Shown here piece by piece: positions 29,167 to 37,227 of a stretch of DNA of 64,000 bases. Below the pieces are notes generated by a model. That model made no database searches. It saw nothing but the letters and a program-made list of their open reading frames with translations, and had not been told where the DNA came from. This DNA comes from Candidatus Hydrogenedentota bacterium. Its GTDB lineage: Bacteria > Hydrogenedentota > Hydrogenedentia > Hydrogenedentales > JAEUWI01. Within the stretch, counting starts at the first letter, position 1. The number at the start of each line of letters is the position of its first letter. Location: the NCBI GenBank assembly GCA_016791475.1, contig JAEUWI010000008.1, positions 1-64,000 of the forward strand, given 5' to 3'. Position numbers and translations under genes: made by a program.

Positions 29167-29532
29167 GTGCCAGCACGCATTGTAGAAATTGTCGATGACC
29201 TGATAAAGGTGCAAGTCAGCGGGCTCCTGACCAGCACCGAACTGGCCGAGGTGCAGAAGCGCACCGCGCAACACATCGACGAGACGGGTCCGATTCGTTA
29301 CCTTATCGTGGCGGATAATTTCCTCGGCTGGGCCAAAGAGGGGGACTGGGGAAATGTTTCCTTTCAGGCGGAGTATGACGCCTACATCGAGAAGATGGCG
29401 CTCGTCGGTAACAAAGAGTGGGAGGAACTGGTAGTTCTTTTTACCGGCCAGGGCGTGCGCCGTTTTCCCATACGATATTTTCTTCATGCAGAAATTGACA
29501 AGGCCCACGCGTGGATTATGGAGCCGGCCTGA
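29167..29532 (+). CDS. SpoIIAA-like / STAS-fold small protein
   Basis: 121 residues, GTG start with GAGGGA upstream. The order of strands and helices (IVEIVDDLIKVQVSGLLTSTELAEVQ, then RYLIVADNFLGW, then WEELVVLFTG) fits SpoIIAA-like proteins of the DUF3478 type, which share the STAS fold and are found free-standing in many bacteria. No phosphorylatable serine in the classic anti-anti-sigma DS motif is obvious, so a classic partner-switch role is not supported. It lies between two exported-protein genes on the same strand. Confidence 0.7.
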   Translation: MPARIVEIVDDLIKVQVSGLLTSTELAEVQKRTAQHIDETGPIRYLIVADNFLGWAKEGDWGNVSFQAEYDAYIEKMALVGNKEWEELVVLFTGQGVRRFPIRYFLHAEIDKAHAWIMEPA

Positions 29533-29623
29533 ACCGGGGTCGTCCTGTTAATTCTCTCGTTGGTGAGTGTCGAGATCATTCGAGTGAGTCCGAAAAGGCC
29601 GAAGCGGCCGCGGAGAGCAAAAA

Positions 29624-32026
29624 ATGAGAATGTTGTCTCAGTTCCAGCAGGTGTGTGTGATCGCGCTGACTACTTTGGGGCTCGTGGCGGGCCCCTGCCC
29701 AATCGTGCATGGTCAGAGCGGGAAGAAAGTGAAGGCCGAAGAGACCGCGGTAGACGGTGGTTGGCCGAGGGGGTATACGACTCCCCTGGGAGCCGCCGTT
29801 GTCGTGTACCAGCCCCAGATAGCGGATTGGGACCGGCAGCAGCATATGACCGCCTACGCGGCGGTTTCCTACCGGGCGAAGGACAGCGAGGATACGGCCC
29901 TCGGAACCATCAAAATAGAATCCGACACCAGCGTTGCCGTGGAAGAGCGCCTCGTGAGCTTTGCGTCGCTGAAGATTGCCGAGGCAAACTTTCCGGCGCT
30001 TGAAAAAGCGCAGACACTCGACATGATCACGGAAATCACCGGCGCCTTTCCCGAGGAAGACCGGGTGATCGCGCTGGATCGCGTACTCGCCGCGATCGAC
30101 ACCAGCCAGATAGCGCCGAAGAATGTCGAGGGTGTGAAAGCCGATCCTCCGGTTGTTTTCTACGCCGACGCCCCCGCGTTGCTGGCGGTGATTGATGGCG
30201 ATCCGGTTTGGAGCCCCATCCAGGCGAGTTCCCTTCGCTTCGTCGTGAACACGAACTGGGACCTCTTCCAGGAGGGCGAGTCCGGGCCTTACTATCTCCG
30301 AAACGAAAGCGCCTGGCTCACGGCGACCGACTTGAAAGGCCCCTGGGCGCCCGCGGGTACCCTGCCGGACAGCTTCTCCAAGCTGCCGGATGCGGACTGG
30401 AAGGATGTGAAGGAAGCCCTGCCCGGCAAGACGATTTCGGCCAAAGACGTTCCCACCGTTTTTGTGAACAATGGACCCGCCGAAATCATCTCCACGAAGG
30501 GGCGGCCCGCCTACGAAGCGATTGATGGAACGGGCCTTCTCTGGGTGAAGAACACCGAGAGCGACGTTTTCCGCCTTGGCAAAGAGGGCCCCTTTTATTA
30601 CCTTGTTGCGGGACGTTGGTTTGCCGCGCTCGACCTGACCGGGCCGTGGTCCTTCGCCACCCCCGACCTTCCGGAAGACTTCAAGCGCATTCCCGCCGAC
30701 CACCCGCGCGCGCGGGTACTGTCCTCGGTGCCGGGCTCTCCGGCCGCCATGGAGGCGGTCCTCCTCGCCCAGATTCCCCAATCGGCCCGGGTCAAGATCA
30801 GCGAAGTAAAAGCGCCCGAAGTGATCTACCAGGACGCGCCTCAGTTTGAGACGATCGCGAACACCTCGATGCAGATGGCGGTCAACACGGACAAGGCGAT
30901 CATCAAAGTTGGGGATTCGTACTACATGTGCTACCAGGGCGTGTGGTTCGTGTCGGCGAACGCCGCCGGCCCCTGGAGCGTGACGAAGTCCGTTCCGGGC
31001 GAAATCTACACCATACCGCCCAGTTCACCGGTCCACCACGTGACCTATGTCACCGTTGCTGAAGATGAGGACGACGAATGGGCTGAATTTGTGTACACGG
31101 CGGGCTATACCGGTCTCATGATTGCCTGGGGCTGTGCCGTGTGGGGTACTGGATATTACTATCCGCCCTACGTGTGGTACCGCACCACATACCCCATTTA
31201 CTATCCGCGGCCCGTGACCTATGGCTGGGCCGCCGCGTACAATCCCTGGACGGGACGTTACGGACACGGCGCGGGAATCTATGGTCCTTATGGCGGCGCC
31301 GGCGCGGCGGCGGTGTACAACCCGCGCACGGGAACCTACGCGCGCGGCGGCGTGGCCTATGGCCCCTATGGCGCGCGGGGCGGCGCCCAGGTGTGGAATC
31401 CCCGCACGGATACCTACGGGCAGACCCGACAGGGCTCGAACGTGTATGCGAGCTGGGGCTCCACGTACGTGCAGCGGGGCGATGACTGGGCTTCGACCAA
31501 GCGCTACACCAACAAGGTGACCGGCAACACGACCCGTGTGATACGGACCGACGAGGGCGCGGCCGTGGTGCGCCGCGATGGCGACGGGCCCAGCATGGTG
31601 GTTCGCGGCGATGGCGGCAATATCTACGCCGGTCAAGACGGCAACGTGTATCACCGGGGAGAAAATGGCGACTGGGAGCAACTTGGTGGTCAACTCAAGG
31701 GCGGCGAAACACCGACGTTGAAGGCCAAGGGAACGAAGAAGACTCCCCCCGCGGCACCACCACAGGCCCCGGCGGCGAATCGTACGCCCCCGGCGCAGCT
31801 TCCGGCGCAGATTGGCGCGGGTGTGGGTCAGTCCGGGCCGGCTCAGTTGCCCATGGCCCAGCAATTGAATCGGGATTCGGTGGCCCGTCAGAACGGCGCC
31901 CGGCGAACCCAGGACTTCAGCAACTTCCGCAACAATCAGATTGGCGGTGGCGGCCCGGCCATAAAGAATGGCGGCGGCGGTCCCGGAGGCGGGCGGCGCG
32001 CCGGTGGCGCGCCCGGGCGCCGTTAG
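29624..32026 (+). CDS. Large exported protein with repeated GPWxxA-type modules and Gly-rich tail
   Basis: 800 residues with a signal peptide (about 1-31, cut near VHGQS). The middle holds about three modules with the pattern VxYxDAPxxxxI, then YYLxxxxWxxAxxLxGPW, for example GPYYLRNESAWLTATDLKGPW broken across 225-245. After a Tyr/Pro-rich segment (YYYPPYVWYRTTYPIYYPRP) come shorter units such as YNPRTGTYARGG. The tail is Pro/Ala then Gly/Arg rich (GGGGPGGGRRAGG). Proteins of this layout are sometimes labelled carbohydrate-binding family V/XII; function is unproven. It probably stays in the envelope or is secreted. A strong terminator follows. Confidence 0.75.
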   Translation: MRMLSQFQQVCVIALTTLGLVAGPCPIVHGQSGKKVKAEETAVDGGWPRGYTTPLGAAVVVYQPQIADWDRQQHMTAYAAVSYRAKDSEDTALGTIKIESDTSVAVEERLVSFASLKIAEANFPALEKAQTLDMITEITGAFPEEDRVIALDRVLAAIDTSQIAPKNVEGVKADPPVVFYADAPALLAVIDGDPVWSPIQASSLRFVVNTNWDLFQEGESGPYYLRNESAWLTATDLKGPWAPAGTLPDSFSKLPDADWKDVKEALPGKTISAKDVPTVFVNNGPAEIISTKGRPAYEAIDGTGLLWVKNTESDVFRLGKEGPFYYLVAGRWFAALDLTGPWSFATPDLPEDFKRIPADHPRARVLSSVPGSPAAMEAVLLAQIPQSARVKISEVKAPEVIYQDAPQFETIANTSMQMAVNTDKAIIKVGDSYYMCYQGVWFVSANAAGPWSVTKSVPGEIYTIPPSSPVHHVTYVTVAEDEDDEWAEFVYTAGYTGLMIAWGCAVWGTGYYYPPYVWYRTTYPIYYPRPVTYGWAAAYNPWTGRYGHGAGIYGPYGGAGAAAVYNPRTGTYARGGVAYGPYGARGGAQVWNPRTDTYGQTRQGSNVYASWGSTYVQRGDDWASTKRYTNKVTGNTTRVIRTDEGAAVVRRDGDGPSMVVRGDGGNIYAGQDGNVYHRGENGDWEQLGGQLKGGETPTLKAKGTKKTPPAAPPQAPAANRTPPAQLPAQIGAGVGQSGPAQLPMAQQLNRDSVARQNGARRTQDFSNFRNNQIGGGGPAIKNGGGGPGGGRRAGGAPGRR

Positions 32027-32044
32027 TTGAATAGATGACAGCCA

Positions 32045-32087
32045 ATGGGCTTCCCGGCGCTTATCCGCGCCGGGAAGCCCATTTTTT
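32045..32087. terminator. Strong bidirectional intrinsic terminator
   Basis: ATGGGCTTCCCGGCGC (32045-32060) pairs perfectly over 16 bp with GCGCCGGGAAGCCCAT (32067-32082), loop TTATCC, then a T run to 32087. It ends the plus-strand exported-protein gene; the stop of the minus-strand ECF-like gene is 10 bp away, so it may serve both. Confidence 0.9.
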
Positions 32088-32096
32088 GTGGTTGTG

Positions 32097-32546
32097 TTAT
32101 TCGAAGTCTCCTTCGAGGAAAGGTGGGCCACAGGGCGCGAGAACAAGTCGCGCGAATCGTTCGCGGAAATCAGCACCCCTTTCCAGGCGCCGCTCCCGAA
32201 GCAGGGATCGTATACAGCATTTCTGTGCGATGCCGAAGACCCAGTGCCTGAACGACCCGCCGGACTCGGGGCTCTCCGCCTTGTTCCTGACGGCTGAAAG
32301 CACTTCACCAACCAATGCGTGGGCCTGATTCGAGTCCCGAACATAGTTCAGACAATACCGGTAGAGCTCCAGCTCGTAGCGATTTGCGAGCGCTTCAAAG
32401 GCCGCATCATCGCCTCCCATCGCCGCCCGAACCAGGGTCTCGTCACTCGGGCGGGGCGGCGCGAGGAGCCACCGTTGCGTCGCGCGCCAGAACCGTCCCT
32501 TCAATACGCCCATCCAATACTTCGCTTCCAATCGTGCACCGCTCAT
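32097..32546 (-). CDS. ECF sigma-like protein with region 2 only
   Basis: 149 residues with a good ribosome site (AGGAG before ATGAGCGG). Residues about 35-120 match sigma region 2: DETLVRAAMGGDDAAFEAL, YELELYRYCLNYVRD and FRHWVFGIAQKC align with the complete ECF factor at 36210-36872. After SLLRERRLERG it stops within about 30 residues, so the linker and region 4, needed for -35 recognition, are absent. The stop sits beside a terminator. It may be a decayed sigma factor or a core-binding competitor. It is the last gene of a minus-strand run of regulators. Confidence 0.7.
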   Translation of the reverse strand: MSGARLEAKYWMGVLKGRFWRATQRWLLAPPRPSDETLVRAAMGGDDAAFEALANRYELELYRYCLNYVRDSNQAHALVGEVLSAVRNKAESPESGGSFRHWVFGIAQKCCIRSLLRERRLERGADFRERFARLVLAPCGPPFLEGDFE

Positions 32547-32928
32547 TTCACTCGTCTCCTCTCGGGTTTCTACCGATGTTCGTTCCGAAATTCCACTCCA
32601 CAGACGCCGACTTCGCTACCGTGGGGAACTTGCCGCGTATGTGCGGTTTTGTGCGGGCGCGCTGCGAGCTTCCGCAACAGTTCCATTCATCACGGGCAAC
32701 CACGGCGATTTAATCCGTGCGTGAACCATTGAAAGTCTAACGTCGCAATTCCGGGCTCGGGACAAGAAATGGAAAAGATTTGGAAAGGACGGCGGAGGGG
32801 AGACATCGTGTCGAAAAGCGGCCCGACGCGGCGGCAAAGAAGCGCTATGGGCGAAGGTTGGGGGGCGTACTATTCGCCGGAGCGCGGGCAGGATGAGGAT
32901 ATGTCAAAGCGGAAGGGAAAGCCCTTCG
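32547..32928. other. Intergenic space downstream of the OmpR-type regulator
   Basis: No convincing gene. A hairpin GAAGGG-AAAG-CCCTTC (32912-32927) begins right after the regulator stop on the minus strand and is followed by only a short T stretch, so it is a weak terminator candidate. A plus-strand frame of basic residues from 32769 has no ribosome site and overlaps the regulator gene. Confidence 0.4.
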
Positions 32929-33642
32929 CTATTCCCCTTCGGGGAGATCGAAGCGATAGCCCACACCGCGTACCGTTGCGATATAGGCGTGTTCCCCCGG
33001 ACCTTCGCCGAGCTTCTTTCTCAGGTTGCCAATGTGGACGTCTATCCCTTTCGCAACGCCCACGAAAGAGCCGGACCAGGCCAGATCAAAGAGCGCATCG
33101 CGACTGAAGACACGTCCGGGTCTGGAAGACATCACGTGAAGCAGATCAAACTCCCGCGCCGTCAGGTGTATTTCCACGCCCCGCTTCCAGACCTTGCGCG
33201 CTTCGGGAGCAATTTCCAATTCACCCAGCACCCGCTGGGCCCCCGAGGCATCGCCCGGACTCAACCTCCGGAGGAGCGCCCTTACCCGCGCGATGAATTC
33301 CTTGGTGTCGAAGGGCTTGGTCAAGTAGTCATCCGCCCCGGCGTCGAGCGCGAGTACCTTTACCGTTGGAATGGCCGTGCTGCTGAGCATCATGACCGGA
33401 ACGGCGGCCATCTTCCGGAGGGCTTCGAGCACCTGGAGTCCGTCCATTTCGGTGTTGCTGTCTTCCGCCGCCAGGGCGATGTCGAGCACCACCAGATCGG
33501 CGGGCGCTTCCCGGAAGCACCGCAGCGCTCCGGGCCCCGTCATGGCCGTACGCACTTCGAATCCGCCGCCGCGCAGCGCGTCCGTAAGACGCGCCAGAAG
33601 TTCGCGATCATCATCGACCACCAGGATTGATTTCCGCGACAT
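32929..33642 (-). CDS. OmpR-family response regulator
   Basis: 237 residues from the ATG at 33642, with AAGGAG upstream; the frame opens 40 codons earlier inside the kinase gene. Receiver domain about 5-120 with Asp10/Asp11, phospho-acceptor Asp54 in VVLDIAL, and Lys in DYLTKPF. The receiver contains an unusual insert after the Asp (AAEDSNTEMDG). The winged-helix DNA-binding domain covers about 140-235 (LTAREFDLLHVM, GVAKGIDVHIGNLRKKLG, IATVRGVGYRFDLP). It follows its kinase with a 13-nt gap and is certainly its partner. Target genes are unknown; the two small peptides upstream are candidates. Confidence 0.93.
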   Translation of the reverse strand: MSRKSILVVDDDRELLARLTDALRGGGFEVRTAMTGPGALRCFREAPADLVVLDIALAAEDSNTEMDGLQVLEALRKMAAVPVMMLSSTAIPTVKVLALDAGADDYLTKPFDTKEFIARVRALLRRLSPGDASGAQRVLGELEIAPEARKVWKRGVEIHLTAREFDLLHVMSSRPGRVFSRDALFDLAWSGSFVGVAKGIDVHIGNLRKKLGEGPGEHAYIATVRGVGYRFDLPEGE

Positions 33643-33655
33643 CCCGAAGGACTCC

Positions 33656-35086
33656 TTATTCTTCCCGATTCCATGGATTTCCAACCGGCAACACCACATG
33701 AATGGCCGCCCCGGCTCCGGGCGATCCCTCCGCCCAGACCTCGCCACCGTGGCGTTCCACAACGCGCTTCACGATTGCGAGCCCCACCCCCGTGCCGGGG
33801 ATGGCGGGATCCTGATGAAGGCGCCGGAAAACCGTAAAGAGTTTGGACGCCTGTTCCGGCTCGAAGCCAACGCCGTTGTCCCTCACCTGAAAGTGCGTGA
33901 CCGTGGCGCCTGATGTACCCGTCAGTTCGATTCGGGGCCGATCCACATGCTGAGAGAACTTTACCGCGTTGCCCATTATGTTCGCCAGTACCTGGCGCAG
34001 GAGCGGGGGATCGGCCACCGCCCGGAGGCCATCCTGAATGGCGAACACGTCCCGCGTCACGACTCCGGAGAAGACCAATTCCTCGCACACTTCCCTCGCC
34101 AGGGCGGAAAGGTCAACAACCGTGCGCTCCAGCGCCGCGTTTCCCGTTCGCGAGAAAGCCAACAGATCGCGAATCAGTGTGGTCATATCGCCCGTGAGGG
34201 CGTCCGCCCGATTCAGGTCCCTGCGTGCCTGCTCCGACAGCGTACTTGCTTCGTCGGCCAGGGTCCGGGACAGGATTTCCGCAACCAGCCGGAGGGGCAA
34301 TCGCAGATCGTGGGATACGGTATACGTAAAAGCCTCGAGTTCTTCATTCAACGCGAGGATTTTTCGCTCATCGGCTTTCCGCTGGGAAATGTCCCGGCTG
34401 TTGAAGAGCACGCCGCCGATCCGGGGATCGTCCGTGTAGTGCCGGGCGATCAGCTCCATGTCGTGCCAGGCGCCGTCCCGGCTCTGGCGCCGGTACTCGA
34501 TCTTCCGCGTGGCGTCCTCGTTCGACATCACGTAATACCAGGCGTCTATCAGTGCCGACATGCCCGGATCGTCGATGGTCAGCCCATTAATCGCTTCGCT
34601 CATATGCTCCGTTGAAAAGCCAAAATTCGTGGCGGCGCTCGGTGTTACATAGAGCATGTCGCCGGCGGGCGAGAGTACCCCGAAGACATCCGAGAAATTG
34701 TCCAGGTAGCCCTTGTAGGGGCTTTCGCCCACCATGGCCACTTCCGACGTGGGCAGGGGCACGAACTGGAAGTGGAGACAGTCGAGCGTTGTATTGGGAA
34801 AGTGGATCGAGACGCCGCGCAGATGGCGGGTTTCGCCGGAGCGCAAGGTATCCACTATCGCCTGGCGCAGGTCCTCCACGCGGCGTACGATGGAGGAATC
34901 CGGCATGACGTCATCAAAGCGGCGATTGACGGCATGGTCCGGCGGAAGGCGAAAGGTGTCGGCGCCCGCCGGATTGGCATAGGCGAGTTCCGGCGACTGT
35001 GGATCGCCCGGGCTCCATCGCCAGATAAGCACGGGCAGGCTCAGTCCAAGAACGATCGCCTCCCAGGGGTGCTTCACATCTTCCAT
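33656..35086 (-). CDS. PAS-domain histidine kinase, apparently cytoplasmic
   Basis: 476 residues, AGGAGAG ribosome site before ATGGAAGATG. There is no membrane helix. Two PAS-type regions (about 10-110 and 115-230, the second ending in SRDISQRKADERKI) precede the HisKA helix with phospho-acceptor His near 255 in TVSHDLRLPLR. The ATPase boxes IMGNAVKFS (N), DNGVGFE (G1) and GTGVGLAIVKR (G2) are intact. It senses a cytosolic signal, perhaps through the PAS domains, and phosphorylates the regulator encoded next. The PAS plus bacteriophytochrome-like HisKA layout is common in light- or redox-responsive kinases, but no chromophore cysteine or GAF domain is visible. Confidence 0.92.
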   Translation of the reverse strand: MEDVKHPWEAIVLGLSLPVLIWRWSPGDPQSPELAYANPAGADTFRLPPDHAVNRRFDDVMPDSSIVRRVEDLRQAIVDTLRSGETRHLRGVSIHFPNTTLDCLHFQFVPLPTSEVAMVGESPYKGYLDNFSDVFGVLSPAGDMLYVTPSAATNFGFSTEHMSEAINGLTIDDPGMSALIDAWYYVMSNEDATRKIEYRRQSRDGAWHDMELIARHYTDDPRIGGVLFNSRDISQRKADERKILALNEELEAFTYTVSHDLRLPLRLVAEILSRTLADEASTLSEQARRDLNRADALTGDMTTLIRDLLAFSRTGNAALERTVVDLSALAREVCEELVFSGVVTRDVFAIQDGLRAVADPPLLRQVLANIMGNAVKFSQHVDRPRIELTGTSGATVTHFQVRDNGVGFEPEQASKLFTVFRRLHQDPAIPGTGVGLAIVKRVVERHGGEVWAEGSPGAGAAIHVVLPVGNPWNREE

Positions 35087-35416
35087 CTAACGCTCTCCTG
35101 ATCCGCGAACGGCGCTCCCCCGAAAGGAGGTGGCGCTGTTTTCCCGGTGAGACATGTACCGGTGGTGGCGGATCGCGCGTGGGGCATCCACCGCGGCCCA
35201 TGCTATCTCACCACCCGCTCCAGCTTCAATGGCGCGCCCTGGTTCCCCCGCCTGTTGGCGCCACCCGCTCGGCGACGCGCCGAAATGCGACGAGAGGCCG
35301 GAGCGCTGTCAGCGCCCGGCCTCCCATCCTATTGGGGCCGAGGATACGGCAAGCGGAACGTCGTCAAGTACTTTGCGAAACGAACAAGGTCAGGGTCTGG
35401 AGCACCTGCCCGTCAA
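35087..35416. other. Intergenic space with long hairpin between peptide 1 and the kinase
   Basis: A strong hairpin at 35294-35323: GAGGCCGG pairs with CCGGCCTC, then a one-base bulge, then GCGCT/AGCGC with a 3-nt loop. There is no T run on either side. For minus-strand transcripts leaving the small-peptide genes it could end or stabilise the message before the kinase. No gene-like frame is present. Confidence 0.5.
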
Positions 35417-35536
35417 TTACCCCATAAGGCCACCGAAGAGTTCGGCCAGCCCGCCCTCGCACAAGCGGCTGAGCATATCCGTAATGGTGGCCATAATCTG
35501 TTCAAAAATGCCGCTGAAAAGTGATTCGAAATTCAT
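35417..35536 (-). CDS. 39-residue acidic hydrophobic peptide, paralogue 1
   Basis: A small gene inside a longer frame; its own ATG at 35536 has ACGGAG 8 nt upstream in the string GGAGTACACACC, which is conserved before paralogue 2. It begins MNFESLFSGIFEQI and ends GGLAELFGGLMG. Hydrophobic residues recur every 3-4 positions (F3, L6, F7, I10, F11, I14), giving an amphipathic helix to about residue 26, then a GG hinge and a short second helix. Net charge is about -4 with a single Arg and no Lys. No signal peptide. About 60% of positions are identical to paralogue 2, strongest in the first 14. I know of no family; membrane-active peptide, toxin or assembly factor are guesses. Confidence 0.75.
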   Translation of the reverse strand: MNFESLFSGIFEQIMATITDMLSRLCEGGLAELFGGLMG

Positions 35537-35593
35537 GGTGTGTACTCCGTCTAGAATCGATTGGTTGTCGCACCCGGCTGGCGAAAAGGGGGC

Positions 35594-35608
35594 GCGTGCT
35601 TCGTTGCG
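35594..35608 (-). promoter_or_regulatory. Conserved 15-bp element upstream of peptide 1
   Basis: Read on the minus strand this is CGCAACGAAGCACGC, ending 58 nt before the peptide 1 ATG. The equivalent CGTAACTAAGCACGC occurs 68 nt before peptide 2. The rest of the two upstream regions is largely different, so the block has been kept. The CRAAC/GTAAC start resembles the AAC of ECF sigma -35 elements, but no common -10 is clear. Confidence 0.45.
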
Positions 35609-35711
35609 GATACGCCTCAGTTTGTCGCAACGGTATTGAATCGGGGAGGCCGTAACCTGTCGTTCACGGCCCCCCCAGGCTGGCAAACCGCCTGCGCCGT
35701 CCGCGGGGTGC

Positions 35712-35831
35712 TCAGCCCAGCAGACCACCCAGCAGGTCATTCAGTCCACCCTGAATAAGGTCGGTGATCAGGGTCGTGATCGTGGACAGGATCTGTTCAA
35801 AGATGCCGCTGAAGAGTGATTCGAAATCCAT
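35712..35831 (-). CDS. 39-residue acidic hydrophobic peptide, paralogue 2
   Basis: ATG at 35831 with AAGGAG 8 nt upstream, again as GGAGTACACACC. It begins MDFESLFSGIFEQI and ends GGLNDLLGGLLG; the middle is LSTITTLITDLIQ. Length is exactly 39 codons plus stop, as in paralogue 1. It has five acidic and no basic residues (net about -5). The same amphipathic pattern, GG hinge and Leu-rich end are kept while many third positions differ, which indicates selection on the protein. The copies are 175 bp apart with separate upstream elements, so each may be transcribed alone. Both lie between an ECF sigma gene and a two-component system on the same strand. Confidence 0.75.
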   Translation of the reverse strand: MDFESLFSGIFEQILSTITTLITDLIQGGLNDLLGGLLG

Positions 35832-35898
35832 GGTGTGTACTCCTTTTTGGGGGTGGGTATTGAACCGACAGTGTTTCCTGGGCAACCCACAGTGGGCT

Positions 35899-35913
35899 GC
35901 GTGCTTAGTTACG
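35899..35913 (-). promoter_or_regulatory. Conserved 15-bp element upstream of peptide 2
   Basis: On the minus strand CGTAACTAAGCACGC, differing from the peptide 1 copy at two positions and lying at a similar distance from the start codon. The remainder of 35832-36209 has no gene-like frame on the minus strand; a second shared string, CGRTTCAATACC, is also present in both upstream regions but at different distances. Confidence 0.45.
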
Positions 35914-36209
35914 GGCGAAGTCGCCGTGTGTTACACGCCACTACGAATTCTCGCAAGACGGGGCGCGCTCCCTCCCGGCGGAGTAACGACACCCACGGGC
36001 ACGGGTAGTTCTCGGCGTGAAGGGATGCCCGGCTACGCCCTCGGCCTCAACACGAATCTCGGCAAAATGCGCTCCGGTTGAAAGGAACCAATCCATGCTC
36101 CGAAATCTGATTGCCAACATGCTTATTCTCCGAAATCGACTGGTGTACGCCATGCGCCTTTACTGCCGGGACATTCTGCCGCCGGTGTCTTTCCAGCACG
36201 CGGCGGGCG

Positions 36210-36872
36210 CTATGCCATATACGCGGACAGATCGGCCCGGAGGGACTTCAGCGTTCGATGAAGTTTAGTGCGCACGGCGCCCTCCGTACTTCCGACAATG
36301 GCCGCAATGTCACGGGCGCACATGTTCTGAAAGAACCGCAGCTCCACAATCTCCCGCTCCCGTTCCGGCAGTCGTTCCATTGCCGCGAGGAGGCACTGGT
36401 GGCGCTCATCCTCCAGGGCCATCGCGGCCGGGTCCGGCATATCCGACTCCCAGATCCGGCCATCCTGACCAAACGTGTTGAAGGCGGGATCCTGCAGCGA
36501 GGTCATATCCACGATCCGATCCCGCTCAAGCATATTGAGGCAGAGGTTTCGGGCGATCCGGAAGAACCAGGGGCGAAAAAGCCGATCCCGGTCAAAGGTG
36601 CCCGCCTTGCTGTAGGCCTTCAGGAAGACTTCCTGCGCCGCGTCCCGCGCGCGCTCGGGGTTCTTCAGGAAACTCATGCAGTATCGAAACAAGTCGACCT
36701 GATGCCGTTCGACAATCGTCGCGAAGGCGTTCTGGTCGCCCTGCACGACGGTGGCCATGAGGGCCTCGTCGGTCTGTTGCTCCGGCGCCGTTTTCCGATT
36801 TCCGGTGGCGGCCCAAGGACGTACTCCCATTCTGTCCATCGAACTGCGATTCATTACCATTGCGTGATTCAT
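36210..36872 (-). CDS. ECF-type RNA polymerase sigma factor
   Basis: 220 residues, start at 36872 supported by GGAGG 8 nt upstream. A 30-residue N-terminal tail precedes region 2 (DEALMATVVQGDQNAF, HQVDLFRYCMSFLKN, DAAQEVFLKAYSKA, FRPWFFRIARNLCLN). A linker follows, then region 4 (CLLAAMERLPEREREIVELRFFQNMCARDIAAIVGS and GAVRTKLHRTLKSLR parts) for -35 recognition. It is complete, unlike its homologue at 32097-32546. No adjacent anti-sigma gene with a membrane helix is visible, so its control is unclear. The two small peptide genes immediately downstream on the same strand are candidate targets. Confidence 0.92.
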   Translation of the reverse strand: MNHAMVMNRSSMDRMGVRPWAATGNRKTAPEQQTDEALMATVVQGDQNAFATIVERHQVDLFRYCMSFLKNPERARDAAQEVFLKAYSKAGTFDRDRLFRPWFFRIARNLCLNMLERDRIVDMTSLQDPAFNTFGQDGRIWESDMPDPAAMALEDERHQCLLAAMERLPEREREIVELRFFQNMCARDIAAIVGSTEGAVRTKLHRTLKSLRADLSAYMA

Positions 36873-37227
36873 ATTTCGATCCTCCGTTTGGGTTCTGGTG
36901 AAACTTTAACCGGCTGGATCTAGGAATCCGCCTGGGATTGGCAGTGATTTGGCAAAGATTACAACGGTGCCTTTGGATCGGGGTAAGTGCATGAAAATAA
37001 ATGGATTATGGGGTTCTTTCCGCTCGGAACAGGGGCCGGAGCAGGGCGGGGACTTGTCCATGCCACCCAGCAAAAATGGCCCCTGGACCGCGTTCCAATG
37101 CCCGCGGACGTCCCAGGTAAGTTTTTGGTAAAGCGGCCCCCTGCCGCGTAATGGGAGCGACACCGACCCATAGATCGGGTGGACATTGTCCTGGATGAAT
37201 CGGCCACCCAACGAAAGGTGAATCCCC
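36873..37227. other. Intergenic space between divergent ECF sigma and lipoprotein genes
   Basis: Promoters for both genes must lie here but I find no clear boxes. Short open frames on both strands around 36950-37240 overlap each other, lack ribosome sites and have no recognisable product. A plus-strand candidate of 46 codons from ATG 36991 is the best of them and is still weak. Confidence 0.4.

Noticed and set aside
35294-35323. Strong hairpin called as an intrinsic terminator
   Set aside because: No T run on either side, so only a structural note was kept.
36095-36268. 58-codon plus-strand frame (MLRNLIANMLILRNR start) with a GAAAGGA site
   Set aside because: The ribosome site is acceptable, but the frame runs into the ECF sigma gene on the other strand and ends in composition typical of antisense DNA. 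A peptide gene cannot be excluded.
36991-37131. 46-codon plus-strand frame starting MKINGLWGSF
   Set aside because: Weak ribosome site and no homologue I recognise; overlapping frames on the other strand are equally open.
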